Shown: in pieces, positions 46,776 through 56,450 of the stretch
Position numbering within the stretch: the first letter of the stretch is position 1
Layout: every line of letters starts with the position of its first letter
Assembly: GCF_900111795.1 (NCBI RefSeq)
Contig: NZ_FOJQ01000002.1
Location: forward strand, 58,449-122,448
DNA: 64,000 nucleotides
From: Anoxybacillus pushchinoensis
GTDB taxonomy: Bacteria; Bacillota; Bacilli; Bacillales; Anoxybacillaceae
Reading direction: 5' to 3'
Notes under the pieces: generated by a model
Seen by the model: the letters and a program-made list of their open reading frames with translations, nothing else
What the model was told of the DNA's origin: nothing
Databases searched by the model: none
Made by a program: the position numbers and the translations under genes

Positions 46776-47504
46776 ATGAACGGATTTATTCATTCGATCG
46801 AGTCATGCGGAACGGTGGATGGTCCCGGTATTCGTTACGTCATTTTTACACAAGGCTGTTTATTGCGCTGCCAATATTGCCATAACGCAGATACGTGGGA
46901 CATCGGCAAAGGAAAACAAATGTCGGTCGAGGAAATTATTGCTGACGCTGAAACGTATTTGCCGTTTATGCAAGCATCCGGTGGGGGGATTACAGTAAGC
47001 GGTGGGGAACCGCTTTTACAAATCGACTTTTTAATTGAGTTATTTCGTCGCTGTAAGCAACTTGGCATCCATACAACGATTGATTCGTCTGGCGGATGTT
47101 ATACGACAGAGGCATCGTTCCAACAAAAGCTTGATAAATTGCTTCAATATACAGATTTAATTTTGCTTGATTTGAAACATATCGATGAAAAAAAACATCG
47201 TAAACTAACAGGAAAAACGAATGAACATATTTTAGCGTTTGCGCGCCTACTATCAGAGCGAAACGTACCCGTTTGGATTCGTCATGTGCTCGTTCCAACC
47301 GTCACAGACGATGAAAACGATTTGCATCGCTTAGCTGACTTCATTCGTACGTTGCGCAACGTCGAAAAAATTGAGGTGCTTCCTTATCATCAACTCGGCG
47401 TGTACAAATGGAAAGCGCTCGGACTGACGTATCCGCTTGAAGGCATCCCGACACCATCAGAAGAAAGTGTTGAAAAAGCAAAACAAATATTAGGCGTAAA
47501 ATAA
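46776..47504 (+). CDS. pflA: Pyruvate formate-lyase activating enzyme
   Basis: Radical SAM enzyme that installs the glycyl radical on PflB. Cluster motif C28-LLR-C32-QY-C35 (GCLLRCQYCHN), SAM GGE motif SGGEPLLQ. 242 aa. TAGGAGG before ATG. Second gene of pflB-pflA. Confidence 0.96.
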   Translation: MNGFIHSIESCGTVDGPGIRYVIFTQGCLLRCQYCHNADTWDIGKGKQMSVEEIIADAETYLPFMQASGGGITVSGGEPLLQIDFLIELFRRCKQLGIHTTIDSSGGCYTTEASFQQKLDKLLQYTDLILLDLKHIDEKKHRKLTGKTNEHILAFARLLSERNVPVWIRHVLVPTVTDDENDLHRLADFIRTLRNVEKIEVLPYHQLGVYKWKALGLTYPLEGIPTPSEESVEKAKQILGVK

Positions 47505-47528
47505 GCTGGTCGTCATTGACCAGCTTTT
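47503..47528. terminator. Bidirectional terminator pflA/pgmB
   Basis: AAGCTGGTC / GACCAGCTT with a 6-base loop and T-run. Confidence 0.85.
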
Positions 47529-48178
47529 TGCATAAACCGTTTTTTTAACTCGTCCCACGTCAATTGTGTTGTCTGTTGCACGAGCCAGTCTGGAGATAAA
47601 GATGCTAAATGATTCCCGATACCAACGGAAAACATATTTGTTTGCTTAATCGCCTTCATTCCTGCCTCACCATCTTCAATGGCAACACAAAAGCGCGGAT
47701 CGACATAAAGATGTTTAGCGGCCGTTAAAAAGATTTCTGGATCGGGCTTCATGCGCGTAATTGTTTTTACGTCGACAATGACGTCGAAAAATGAACGCAC
47801 ACCAAGCCGCTCAACAACTACACTTGCATTTGAACTTGACGATGCGAGCGCCATCGGGACACCGTCGCGCTGAATGTCGCGAAGGAGATCTATCATTCCC
47901 GGCAACACATCACTTGGCGACAATTGCTCGATCAACACACGATAATATTGACCGCGCCGGTCGCCAAGAGCGCGCTTTTCTTCTTCCGACCATTCACGCG
48001 CCTTTTCTCCAAGAAGCGCCTCAACCATCGCCTGTCTGCTCATACCTTGAAGCTTTTGATTGAGCTGTCGATCAAAGGGCACTCCGATTTCATCGGCGAC
48101 GCGTTTTGTCGCGATATAGTACAGCTCAACCGTATCAGCAATGACGCCATCTAAATCAAAAATAACTGCTTTAATCAT
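47513..48178 (-). CDS. pgmB: Beta-phosphoglucomutase (HAD family)
   Basis: Converts beta-glucose-1-phosphate to glucose-6-phosphate. Nucleophile D8 and acid D10 in FDLDGVIADT; motif II ALASSSSN; motif III/IV IEDGEAGMKAIK. The cap domain begins at residue ~15 with the GMSRQ substrate loop. 221 aa. Overlaps trmH by 8 bases. No maltose or trehalose phosphorylase is adjacent, so its substrate source is unclear; another HAD phosphatase is a lesser possibility. Confidence 0.85.
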   Translation of the reverse strand: MIKAVIFDLDGVIADTVELYYIATKRVADEIGVPFDRQLNQKLQGMSRQAMVEALLGEKAREWSEEEKRALGDRRGQYYRVLIEQLSPSDVLPGMIDLLRDIQRDGVPMALASSSSNASVVVERLGVRSFFDVIVDVKTITRMKPDPEIFLTAAKHLYVDPRFCVAIEDGEAGMKAIKQTNMFSVGIGNHLASLSPDWLVQQTTQLTWDELKKRFMQKAGQ

Positions 48179-48893
48179 TGCGTCCTCCCATTTGACTTTC
48201 CACCATTTTTCTTAGTCGCGGGCTAAGTGAAAGCTTCATCCATTGTTCATATATTTCTTTCTTTTCCGCTAGCGACAGATGATAGCGCTCGTTCACCACT
48301 TGTTTCGCCCGCTTCGTCACATCGTAAAGGGAAATAGCTGCTGCAACGGAAATATTGAAACTTTGCACAAATCCATTCATCGGAATGACGAACTTTCCAT
48401 CTGCCAAAGCAAGCGCCCCTTCTGATACGCCACGATGCTCATTTCCGAACAAAAGCACTGTCGGCTTCGCTACGTCAATTTGTTCAAGCGGAATTGTTCC
48501 TTCTCCTAAATAGCTCGCATATACTTGATAGCCGTTTTGTTGGAGATGGCGAATTGCCCGCTCAATCGATGAATGTTTATGCACGGTTAACCATTTGTCC
48601 GCATGTCGCGTCACCCATTTATTCGGTTCAAATGGAGCCGCTCCGGTGACGACATGAACGTCTTGAATACCGAACGCTTCCGCTGAACGCAACACGGCTG
48701 CTTGATTGTGTGGGTCGTCTACCGCTTCTGTCAAAATGGTAATATACCTCGTCCGTTCGCTTAACACATCGTACATCCGCTTTAAGCGACTTGGCAAAAT
48801 CATTTCCCAAAGCAAGCGATTGTCGTCAGTTAACAATCCTTCTTCTATACGTTGTGCTAACCATTGCTGTTCTTCCTCTTTTGCCATTCGCAT
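48171..48893 (-). CDS. trmH: tRNA/rRNA 2'-O-methyltransferase, TrmH-like (SpoU)
   Basis: SPOUT-class methyltransferase. N-terminal helical substrate domain, then EAVDDPHNQAAVLRSAEAFG (motif 1), FGNEHRGVS (motif 2) and IPMNGFVQSFNISVAAAI (motif 3), the knotted SAM site. The long helical extensions and the sequence suggest TrmH for Gm18 of tRNA. 240 aa. AGGAGGG before ATG 48893. Confidence 0.85.
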   Translation of the reverse strand: MRMAKEEEQQWLAQRIEEGLLTDDNRLLWEMILPSRLKRMYDVLSERTRYITILTEAVDDPHNQAAVLRSAEAFGIQDVHVVTGAAPFEPNKWVTRHADKWLTVHKHSSIERAIRHLQQNGYQVYASYLGEGTIPLEQIDVAKPTVLLFGNEHRGVSEGALALADGKFVIPMNGFVQSFNISVAAAISLYDVTKRAKQVVNERYHLSLAEKKEIYEQWMKLSLSPRLRKMVESQMGGRND

Positions 48894-48905
48894 GCGACAA
48901 CCCTC

Positions 48906-49388
48906 CTACTCTTTAATGACATGTGCGGTTTTCCCATTTGTCAACTTTAATAAGTCTTGAACAGAAAGCTTCATTTGCATTCCAATTTTTCCTGCGCTCA
49001 CAATGATTTGCTCGTGCGCAAGAGCTGACTCGTCAACATACGTATCGTACAATTTTTTCATCCCAATTGGTGAACAACCGCCGCGCACATACCCTGTCAT
49101 TTTTTCAATGTCTGCCACAGGCAACATATGCACGCTTTTTTCACCGACAACAGCCGCCGCTTTTTTTACATGCAACTCCGCTGCGACAGGGATGACGAAC
49201 ACATAAAGTTGTCCGCTCGTCCCTTTTGTCACAAGCGTTTTATATACAATCTCTTCACGTTGTCCAATTTTTTTCGCAACCGATCTCCCATCAATTTGCC
49301 CATCGTCATAGTCATAAGTGAGCAATTCATATGGCACACGTGCGCGATCGAGCATGCGCACAGCATTCGTCTTCGTTTGTTTCACCAT
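48906..49388 (-). CDS. Cys-tRNA(Pro)/Cys-tRNA(Cys) deacylase, YbaK/EbsC type
   Basis: Editing protein that hydrolyses mischarged Cys-tRNA(Pro). YbaK features: KTNAVRMLDRARVPYEL, the catalytic-lysine region YKTLVTKG, and GYVRGGCSPIGMKK. 160 aa from ATG 49388 (GCGAGGGACGG upstream); the frame to 49439 crosses into the adhE terminator. Probably forms an operon with trmH and pgmB (gaps 12 and -8). Confidence 0.88.
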   Translation of the reverse strand: MVKQTKTNAVRMLDRARVPYELLTYDYDDGQIDGRSVAKKIGQREEIVYKTLVTKGTSGQLYVFVIPVAAELHVKKAAAVVGEKSVHMLPVADIEKMTGYVRGGCSPIGMKKLYDTYVDESALAHEQIIVSAGKIGMQMKLSVQDLLKLTNGKTAHVIKE

Positions 49389-49426
49389 CCGTCCCTCGCT
49401 TTCCCCTATTAGTGTACCATAAACAA

Positions 49427-49461
49427 AAAGAAGGGACATCCTTTACGGGACGTCCCTCATT
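49427..49461 (-). terminator. Terminator of adhE
   Basis: AGGGACGTCC / GGATGTCCCT imperfect stem then CTTTTTG on the minus strand. Confidence 0.7.
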
Positions 49462-49464
49462 CAC

Positions 49465-52068
49465 TTACACTCCCTTATACGCTTGACGATAAATGTCAGC
49501 GAGGTCGCTCACTAACGGCAATTTTGGATTGGCTGTTGTACATTGATCTTCAAACGCTAATTCAGCGAGTTGTTCGACTTTGCTTTCAAACTCTTCTTTT
49601 TTCACACCTGTAGCTGCGATGCTTAGCGGCATATCGAGTTCTTTCGCTAGCTTAATGATTGCTTGAACAAGGCTTTCGACACCTTCTTCTGTCGTTTTTG
49701 CCGGCAAGCCAAGCAGGCGAGCAATTTGAGCATAACGCTCATCAGCTACGAAATGTTCATACTTCGGAAACGCAGTAAACTTCTTCGGTTTTTGTGCATT
49801 GTAACGAATGACATGCGGCATTAAAATCGTATTCGCCCGTCCGTGTGGGATATGGAATTCTGCACCAAGTTTATGCGCTAAACTATGGTTAATTCCTAAA
49901 AATGCGTTCGCAAATGCCATACCCGCAATTGTTGACGCGTTATGCATTTTTTCGCGCGCGACTTCATCGTTTCCATTTTTGTATGCGCGTGGCAAGTATT
50001 CGAACACAAGTTGAATGGCTTTTAGTGCTAATCCGTCTGTGTAGTCGTTCGCCATGTTCGATACGTACGCTTCAATCGCATGCGTCAATACGTCCATACC
50101 TGTATCCGCTGTAATATGTTTTGGCATCGTCATCACAAATTGTGGGTCAACGATGGCGACATCCGGTGTTAATTCATAATCAGCAAGCGGATATTTCACA
50201 TTATTTTTCTTATCTGTAATAACCGCAAATGATGTGACTTCTGAACCTGTACCAGATGTTGTTGGAATCGCGACAAATTGCGCTTTTTGACCGAGTTTTG
50301 GATATTTAAAGACGCGTTTACGAATATCTAAAAACTTTTGTTTTAAGCCGTTAAAGTCTGTATTCGGATGTTCATAGAACAGCCACATCGCTTTTGCCGC
50401 GTCCATCGCTGAACCACCGCCGAGGGCGATGATGACGTCTGGTTGGAACGCATGCATCATGTCGGCACCTTTCATCACTGTTTCAATCGATGGATCTGGT
50501 TCAACTTCTGAGAAAATTTCGTAACGCACATAATCTGGACGTTTGTGTAAATAGTACAACACTTTATCGACATAGCCGAGCTTCACCATACCTGGGTCTG
50601 TAACAATAAAGGCGCGTGAGATGTTTGGCATTTTCGCTAAATATTGTGTCGCATGTTTTTCAAAATAAATTTTTGGCGGAACTTTAAACCATTGCATGTT
50701 TACATTCCTTCTCGCTAATTTTTTAATGTTAATTAAATGTGTCGCACCGACGTTTGTTGAAACAGAGTTGCCACCGAATGTACCACAACCGAGCGTCAAT
50801 GACGGAATGTATGCGTTGTAAATATCACCGATCGCCCCTTGTGAAGATGGTGCGTTCGAAATAATTCGTCCTGCTTTCATTCGCTTACCGAATTCAAGAA
50901 TGACTTCTTGATTTTCTGAATGAATGACAGCGGAGTGGCCAAGTCCACCAAATTCAAGCATTTCTTCTGCCCGCTTTAATCCTTCTTCTGTGCTGTTTAC
51001 TTTATAGCACGCCAATACAGGACTTAGTTTTTCACGAGAAAGCGGCTCTTGCGGACCGACGCTTTTTAATTCGGCTACAAGAATTTTCGTATCAACAGGT
51101 ACATCAACCCCTGCCATTTTTGCAATTTCATACGCTCGTTTCCCGACAATATTCGGATTCACTGCGCACGTATTTTCATTGATAACAAGCTTTTCAACTT
51201 TTTTCTTTTCTTCTTCGTTTAAAAAGTAGCATTTGTTAGCGATCATTTCTCTTTTTACTTCATCGTAAATTTCCTTATCGATAATGACCGCCTGTTCAGA
51301 TGCACAAATCATGCCGTTATCAAACGTTTTAGAAAGAATAAGATCGTTCACCGCACGTTTAATATTTGCTGTTTTCTCAATATAGCAAGGTACGTTACCA
51401 GGTCCAACCCCTAATGCTGGCTTTCCTGAGCTATATGCCGCTTTCACCATGCCTGCTCCACCTGTCGCAAGAATGAGTGAAACACCAGGGTGATGCATCA
51501 ATTGTTGCGTCGCTTCGACAGAAGGAGTTTCAATCCATTGAATACAATGTTCTGGCGCACCCGCAGCAATGGCTGCATCGCGCAAAATACGTGCTGCTTC
51601 ACTGCTACATTTTTGCGCAGATGGGTGGAACGCAAAAATGATTGGATTGCGCGTTTTAATAGAAATGAGCGCTTTAAACATTGTTGTTGAAGTCGGGTTC
51701 GTGACTGGGGTTACCCCGGCGATAACGCCTACTGGCTCTGCAATTTCAATGATGCCTTCCTGCTCATTTTCGCGAATAACGCCGACAGTTTTATCATATT
51801 TGATATTATGATAAATGTATTCTGTCGCAAAAATGTTTTTAATAATTTTATCTTCATACACGCCGCGCTTTGTTTCTTCAATGGCTAGTTTCGCTAAATA
51901 CATATGTTTATCAAGCCCAGCTAACGCCATTTGTTTAACAATATGATCAATCGTTTCTTGATCGTAATCACGAAACGCTTTAAGCGCTTTTTGAGCATTA
52001 GCAACGAGCGTATCAATCATTTTTGTAACTTCTTTCTTTTGGTCTAATACTTTTTCCTCCACAGCCAT
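49465..52068 (-). CDS. adhE: Bifunctional acetaldehyde-CoA/alcohol dehydrogenase
   Basis: Reduces acetyl-CoA to ethanol in two NADH-dependent steps and forms spirosomes. The N-terminal aldehyde dehydrogenase has C255 in NGMICASEQ; the C-terminal iron-dependent ADH has [14 protein letters not shown] and [19 protein letters not shown], supplying metal ligands. 867 aa from ATG 52068, after GGGAGGGGCTTAT; the ATG five codons earlier lies in that site. Rex-like operators are upstream. Confidence 0.96.
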   Translation of the reverse strand: MAVEEKVLDQKKEVTKMIDTLVANAQKALKAFRDYDQETIDHIVKQMALAGLDKHMYLAKLAIEETKRGVYEDKIIKNIFATEYIYHNIKYDKTVGVIRENEQEGIIEIAEPVGVIAGVTPVTNPTSTTMFKALISIKTRNPIIFAFHPSAQKCSSEAARILRDAAIAAGAPEHCIQWIETPSVEATQQLMHHPGVSLILATGGAGMVKAAYSSGKPALGVGPGNVPCYIEKTANIKRAVNDLILSKTFDNGMICASEQAVIIDKEIYDEVKREMIANKCYFLNEEEKKKVEKLVINENTCAVNPNIVGKRAYEIAKMAGVDVPVDTKILVAELKSVGPQEPLSREKLSPVLACYKVNSTEEGLKRAEEMLEFGGLGHSAVIHSENQEVILEFGKRMKAGRIISNAPSSQGAIGDIYNAYIPSLTLGCGTFGGNSVSTNVGATHLINIKKLARRNVNMQWFKVPPKIYFEKHATQYLAKMPNISRAFIVTDPGMVKLGYVDKVLYYLHKRPDYVRYEIFSEVEPDPSIETVMKGADMMHAFQPDVIIALGGGSAMDAAKAMWLFYEHPNTDFNGLKQKFLDIRKRVFKYPKLGQKAQFVAIPTTSGTGSEVTSFAVITDKKNNVKYPLADYELTPDVAIVDPQFVMTMPKHITADTGMDVLTHAIEAYVSNMANDYTDGLALKAIQLVFEYLPRAYKNGNDEVAREKMHNASTIAGMAFANAFLGINHSLAHKLGAEFHIPHGRANTILMPHVIRYNAQKPKKFTAFPKYEHFVADERYAQIARLLGLPAKTTEEGVESLVQAIIKLAKELDMPLSIAATGVKKEEFESKVEQLAELAFEDQCTTANPKLPLVSDLADIYRQAYKGV

Positions 52069-52089
52069 ATAAGCCCCTCCCATAATTTT

Positions 52090-52107
52090 TTGTGAAAAAC
52101 TTCACAA
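52090..52107. promoter_or_regulatory. Rex operator upstream of adhE
   Basis: TTGTGAAAAACTTCACAA matches the Rex consensus TTGTGAANNNNTTCACAA perfectly. It is 22 bases upstream of the adhE start, where NAD(H)-responsive repression would act. Confidence 0.85.
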
Positions 52108-52124
52108 ATTAGTTGAAAATAAAA

Positions 52125-52142
52125 ATGTGATTGTTTTCACAT
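52125..52142. promoter_or_regulatory. Second Rex-like site upstream of adhE
   Basis: ATGTGATTGTTTTCACAT is palindromic in its TGTGA/TCACA core, with three mismatches to Rex. A weaker, half-conserved copy TTGTGAAATATTGAGCAA is at 52184-52201. Confidence 0.55.
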
Positions 52143-52211
52143 TTTTATTTTAGTGAATTAGGCTTTGTTTGTGTGTGTCAACTTTGTGAAATATTGAGCA
52201 ATTATATTGTA

Positions 52212-52248
52212 TAAGAGAACCGCTTCTCATGAAGAAGACGGTTACTCA
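52212..52248 (-). terminator. Hairpin after the small hypothetical gene
   Basis: AACCG..TTCTTCATGAGAA..CGGTT arms on the minus strand, T-poor tail; a weak terminator candidate. Confidence 0.4.
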
Positions 52249-52469
52249 CATACTGGATTGCGTGGAATTTTTGTAAAAGAAATATCGTTGTACATACGCG
52301 TATTCCGCTTAACAATGACGACATAATTTACTGTCCATATATAAGAAGGAATTTCTTGATCATCTTCAAACATCATTGCTTCAAATTCATCGCCAATCAT
52401 CTCTTCGAATAGCTCCAATGTATATGTTTCTGCATCTGTCGAAAAGTCTCTCCATTCACATATAAGCAT
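52242..52469 (-). CDS. Small acidic hypothetical protein
   Basis: 75-aa acidic protein. Strand-like ends (MLICEWRDF, YIWTVNYVVIVKR) surround a helical Glu-rich middle (LFEEMIGDEFEAMMFEDDQE). No family recognised. GAGGTGACAAAAG precedes ATG 52469, a good ribosome site, so I believe it is expressed. Transcribed alone between adhE and the truncated AlbA-family gene. Confidence 0.6.
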   Translation of the reverse strand: MLICEWRDFSTDAETYTLELFEEMIGDEFEAMMFEDDQEIPSYIWTVNYVVIVKRNTRMYNDISFTKIPRNPVCE

Positions 52470-52530
52470 CTTTTGTCACCTCAACTTTTCTGTTGTTACC
52501 ATCATTGTAACATGATTTTTTATTTTTAGA

Positions 52531-52548
52531 TTGTGAAACATTGAACAA
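52531..52548. promoter_or_regulatory. Rex-like sequence
   Basis: TTGTGAAACATTGAACAA has a perfect left half and a right half with two mismatches to the Rex consensus. It lies upstream of the small hypothetical gene and could regulate it; unproven. Confidence 0.35.
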
Positions 52549-52558
52549 ATCATGAATA

Positions 52559-53839
52559 TTACTTATTCGTTATATATGCCTGTCTCGGGTGATTCAGTTG
52601 TTCTGGATACTTCAAACGCATTTTCCCTTCCGCTAATAACTTTCCTAAATAATTGTTTCGTAAACCGTCTGGCGTCCTTTCTAATAAGTAGGCCAATTCT
52701 TTTAACATTAATGGTCGGCGGGCACATAATTGCAAAATGACTTCTTCCATCTTTGCCGGTGCAAGCCTTTTTTTCTTACGCGCAATCTCAGCAATACTCC
52801 AGAGCTCTTGATCGATATTCGTTTCTTCTTCATTATTTACGGAGTTGGTTAGATTATTTATAGAGTTTTGGTCGCTATTATAGGAGTTATTTTCGCTAAT
52901 TACGGAGTTAGGTCCGCTATTTACGCAGTTAGATTCTTTGTTTACGGACTCTAACTCTTTATTTATGGACTCTAACTCACTATTTATGGAGTTTTGGTCA
53001 CTATTATAGGAGTTTCCGTCATTATTTATGGAGTCGGCTAGCTCTAGATTGTCTGACCAATCACATATCATTTCTAAATCGTCGTTTTGTTTATGTCTTT
53101 TTGGGAAGGACACAACTGGTAATGTTATGACCGTCCGCTCCTGGAAATCGTATTGATCAATGACAGGCTGTTGCAAGCAAATCGTTTCGATCGTTTTCAA
53201 TCCTAAACCAGCCCGTTTGCAAAAATGAATGTAAATAAACATTTTGAATATATTTGGATTTCGCAAATGGCTCATCCCGCCGTTATATGCTTGATCTAAA
53301 GGAATGCGAAAAAGCCCCGGATTTGAGAACTGTATAGATGACTGTTGGCGCTCAACAATAATTCCTCCATCTCCGTTATAATCAGCATGAACGAGCGCGT
53401 TTATAAGCGCCTCATGAACCGCCCCTTTTTCTTTCTCTAATCCATCTTGCAGCTCGTTCATTACTTTAAAATAAAAATCGTAAATATTTCCCGACCACGT
53501 TCCGTCTTGGGATGTGAAACGATTTGACCAAAGCATATCGTCATCATATTCGCGATATTCTAAAAAATATTGTGGTAAAACTTCTGTAATCATTCGCTCT
53601 TCGCTGAACATTAGTAGCCCTGCTAATGTTAGCCCTTCTTTGCTTGTATTTCGTATTTTCCCCCAAGCGCCAATTTTATATAAAAAATCTTTTGTTTCCA
53701 AGCCATTCCACGGATGGCTTGGCTTTACTTTCGCAAACTGCTCGCGATAATGGCGAACAGACTCTAAATGCAGTTCATTCAGTCCGTAATGCTCTAATAC
53801 GATGTTATCTTGTAAACGAACACTTGCATCTTTATTCAC
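52559..53839 (-). pseudogene. N-terminally truncated AlbA/RecG-like ATP-binding protein with heptad repeats
   Basis: 426-aa remainder of a putative transcriptional regulator of the AlbA_2-HATPase_c_4 group (often called RecG-like). The part after the AlbA domain is present: ILEH-type start, DFLYKIGAWGK, GLTLAGLLMF, then the GHKL-like HEALINALVHADYNGDGG and GGMSHLRNPNIFKMF. The usual ~130-residue N-terminal AlbA_2 (Schlafen-like) domain is absent. A 70-residue Asn/Ser/Glu repeat (21-bp units, 52831-53040) precedes a C-terminal winged-helix-like segment. GTG 53839 has GAGGGAGAG upstream, so a shortened protein could be made. The frame is otherwise intact. Confidence 0.65.
52831..53040. repeat. 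Ten-unit 21-bp minisatellite
   Basis: Ten consecutive 21-bp units with no gaps, sharing a core like TATTTATGGAGTT. On the minus strand each encodes a heptad of the form x-N/E-S-x-N-x-D/E (e.g. QNSINSE, LESINKE, GNSYNSD). Because the unit is a multiple of three, copy-number changes would keep the frame. Confidence 0.95.
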
Positions 53840-53979
53840 TGTAACTCTCCCTCTTACGTTATGTTATAAAAACGTTTCAATACTCGTCTATTTCCATTTT
53901 ATCATCTTTATAAATGTTCATCATAAACTTTTCCGTTCGGGGTAAATTAAGAAAAACATGGGTATGGAGGAATGAAGTC

Positions 53980-55095
53980 ATGTCTTTACATGCGCTCGAA
54001 GCAGAGTGGAAAGCCTACGAAACGCTCGGTATTGATGGCGCGTATGTCGACGAGCTACCGCTTCCTTTTTCTGTTCAAGGCGCGGTTATGATGCGCAAAC
54101 AAGCGCAATTTCATCCGCTTCATTACGTCAAAACATTAGTCGATCTTGCAGTAAAACACGGGGCATCTTTTTACGAACAAACTGTTGCACAACATATCGA
54201 AACAGCGACGCGGCCGATTGTACAAACAAAAAACGGCTCTACCATTACATGTGATACCGTCATCATTTGTACTCACTTTCCATTTTTTGATCCTTCTTTT
54301 TATTTTGCTCGTTTACATGCCGAACGGTCATACGTTATTGCAGTCGAAGCGCATGAACGATTGCAAGGCATGTATTTAAGCGCAAATGAGCCAAAGCGCT
54401 CGCTTCGATATGCCGTGCTGAACAACAGACCGCTTCTCTTGATTGGGGGCGAGTCGCATAAAGTCGGACAAGGAACAAACATGATGCAACATTACGAAGC
54501 ATTACAGTCATTTTGTAACCACACGTTTGGATTATCAAATGTATTATATCGTTGGTCGGCACAAGATTTAGTAACGTTAGATCATCTTCCTTACATCGGC
54601 CCTGTCCGTGCTAGTCATCCAAACGTGCTTGTCGCGACAGGATATCGAAAGTGGGGGATGACGACAAGCACTGTCGCAGCCCATCTTTTAACCGATTTAA
54701 CGTTGCAAAAAGAGAACAGCTATGCCCATCTATTTACGCCGTCACGATTTATCGCTCATCCATCGCTTCAAAACTTCGTGACAGAAGGAATCGATGTCGC
54801 TAAACATTTCTTAACCGGAAAGCTTGAATATGCCTTGCGCACTCCGCGCCACATATCGAAAGGGGAAGGGGCAGTGGTCAATGTAAATGGAAAACGGGCA
54901 GGGGCGTATCGCGACGAACAAGGTACGCTTTATGTCGTCGACACGACTTGTACACATATGGGGTGCGAGCTTGAATGGAACAACAGTGAACGCTCTTGGG
55001 ATTGCCCATGTCATGGCTCTCGCTTTTGTTTTACCGGAAAAGTTTTAGAAGGACCTGCCATCGAACCGCTCCAGCGGATTGAAGGGGATGTATAA
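53980..55095 (+). pseudogene. N-terminally truncated FAD/Rieske oxidoreductase (YhfW-like)
   Basis: 371-aa remainder of a glycine-oxidase-like FAD oxidoreductase fused to a C-terminal Rieske domain (CTHMGCELEW and CPCHGSRF bind the 2Fe-2S cluster). The family's N-terminal ~130 residues with the GxGxxG dinucleotide-binding motif are missing, so FAD cannot be bound normally. The sequence starts abruptly at SLHALEAEWKAYETLGIDG, which is internal in YhfW. ATG 53980 has TGGAGG about eight bases upstream, perhaps fortuitous. The rest of the frame is intact. The loss abuts the truncated divergent gene on the other side. Confidence 0.7.
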
Positions 55096-55116
55096 TGAAA
55101 GGAGAAAGTTGAAAAA

Positions 55117-55322
55117 TTGCTCGCAAAGGAAATACAAAAACAGCTCGAATCGGTCGTAAAAAAATTACAAACATATGAAGTCGATCCGATCGGATTCGGC
55201 TTATACGCTCGCGCTTACGAACACAAAAAATTTCAAAAGCAAAAAAGCTGGTTAAATTTGCGAAAACAGAAATTAACATTCACCCAACAGTCGAAATTAT
55301 TAGCTACGGTGTGCTTCAATAA
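55117..55322 (+). pseudogene. Frameshifted 3' fragment of a GerC-type germination protein gene
   Basis: The frame opening at 55117 encodes AKEIQKQLESVVKKLQ and DPIGFGLYARAYEHK, the C-terminal domain of Ger(x)C spore germinant-receptor lipoproteins. After SW near 55250 the frame is lost. The adjacent frame continues with KFAKTEINIHPTVEIISYGV and then TAA at 55320-55322, the expected C-terminus. The signal peptide and first two thirds are missing. A remnant left after a deletion, not a working receptor subunit. Confidence 0.75.
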
Positions 55323-55393
55323 AATGTTGCTTAATATAAAGTGATCGTTCATAATGGACTTAAAAAATGGATAAATGAGGTGGGAAAAACAAA

Positions 55394-56449
55394 ATGGACG
55401 ATCGCGTCATCATTCGCTTTAACCATGTTACAAAACAATACGATGATGATCTTCCTGTGCTTGATGATGTTAGTTTTGACATCGAGCGCGGGAAATTTTA
55501 TACGCTTCTTGGTCCTTCTGGATGTGGGAAAACAACTATCCTTCGCTTAATTGCTGGTTTTATCGAACCGACAAAAGGCGATATTTATTTTCATGGTCAA
55601 CGGATAAACCACGTGCCTTCAAACAAACGACGAGTGAATACGGTGTTTCAAGATTACGCGCTTTTTCCTCACTTAAACGTATTTGAAAACGTCGCTTTTG
55701 GCTTACGTATTAAAAAAATACCGAAGGCAGACATTGAACGAAAAGTGAAAGAGGCGCTCCGTTTCGTCAACTTGGAAGGCTACGAACAGCGCGCGATTCA
55801 TGAAATGTCAGGTGGACAACGACAACGTGTCGCCATCGCCCGCGCGATCGTCAACGAACCGGACGTACTGTTGCTAGATGAACCGCTTTCTGCGCTCGAT
55901 TTAAAGCTTCGAACAGAGATGCAATATGAGTTGCGTGAATTGCAGCGGAGGCTCGGTATTACGTTTATTTTCGTCACTCACGACCAAGAAGAAGCACTTG
56001 CCATGTCAGATGAAATTTTCGTGTTGAACAAAGGAAAAATTGAACAACGCGGCACACCGAAAGATATTTATGATGAGCCTGTCAATCGTTTCGTTGCTGA
56101 TTTTATCGGAGAATCAAACATCATTGTCGGAACGATGATTGATGATTTTGTTGTCGAATTTGCTAATCAACAATTTACGTGCGTTGATTACGGATTTTCA
56201 AAAAATGAACAAGTCGATATTGTTATTCGCCCGGAAGACTTAGAATTAACAACCGCTGAACTCGGCAAGTTGCGCGTGCGTGTCGATTCCGTTTTATTTC
56301 GCGGCGTACATTATGAGCTTTGTTGTTATGATGCGTACGGAAACGAATGGCTCGTTCACTCGACGAAAAAGGCGGAAATCGGGGAAGAAATCGGCCTTCA
56401 TTTTGAGCCGGAAGCTATCCATGTGATGAAGCGGAGCGGGGGTGAATGA
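55394..56449 (+). CDS. potA: Spermidine/putrescine ABC transporter ATPase
   Basis: 351-aa ATP-binding subunit. Walker [10 protein letters not shown], signature MSGGQRQR, Walker [12 protein letters not shown], His switch VTHDQEEA; the C-terminal TOBE domain contains [14 protein letters not shown] [10 protein letters not shown]. Ribosome site GAGGTGGG. First gene of potABCD, joined to potB by one base. Confidence 0.94.
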   Translation: MDDRVIIRFNHVTKQYDDDLPVLDDVSFDIERGKFYTLLGPSGCGKTTILRLIAGFIEPTKGDIYFHGQRINHVPSNKRRVNTVFQDYALFPHLNVFENVAFGLRIKKIPKADIERKVKEALRFVNLEGYEQRAIHEMSGGQRQRVAIARAIVNEPDVLLLDEPLSALDLKLRTEMQYELRELQRRLGITFIFVTHDQEEALAMSDEIFVLNKGKIEQRGTPKDIYDEPVNRFVADFIGESNIIVGTMIDDFVVEFANQQFTCVDYGFSKNEQVDIVIRPEDLELTTAELGKLRVRVDSVLFRGVHYELCCYDAYGNEWLVHSTKKAEIGEEIGLHFEPEAIHVMKRSGGE

Positions 56450-56450
56450 C

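Noticed and set aside
52831..53040. CRISPR array
   Set aside because: The 21-bp units are contiguous with no unique spacers, and they encode an in-frame heptad; no cas genes are nearby.
52559..53839. Complete RecG helicase or defence gene
   Set aside because: No helicase motifs are present and the N-terminal AlbA_2 domain is missing; only the ATP-binding and C-terminal parts remain.
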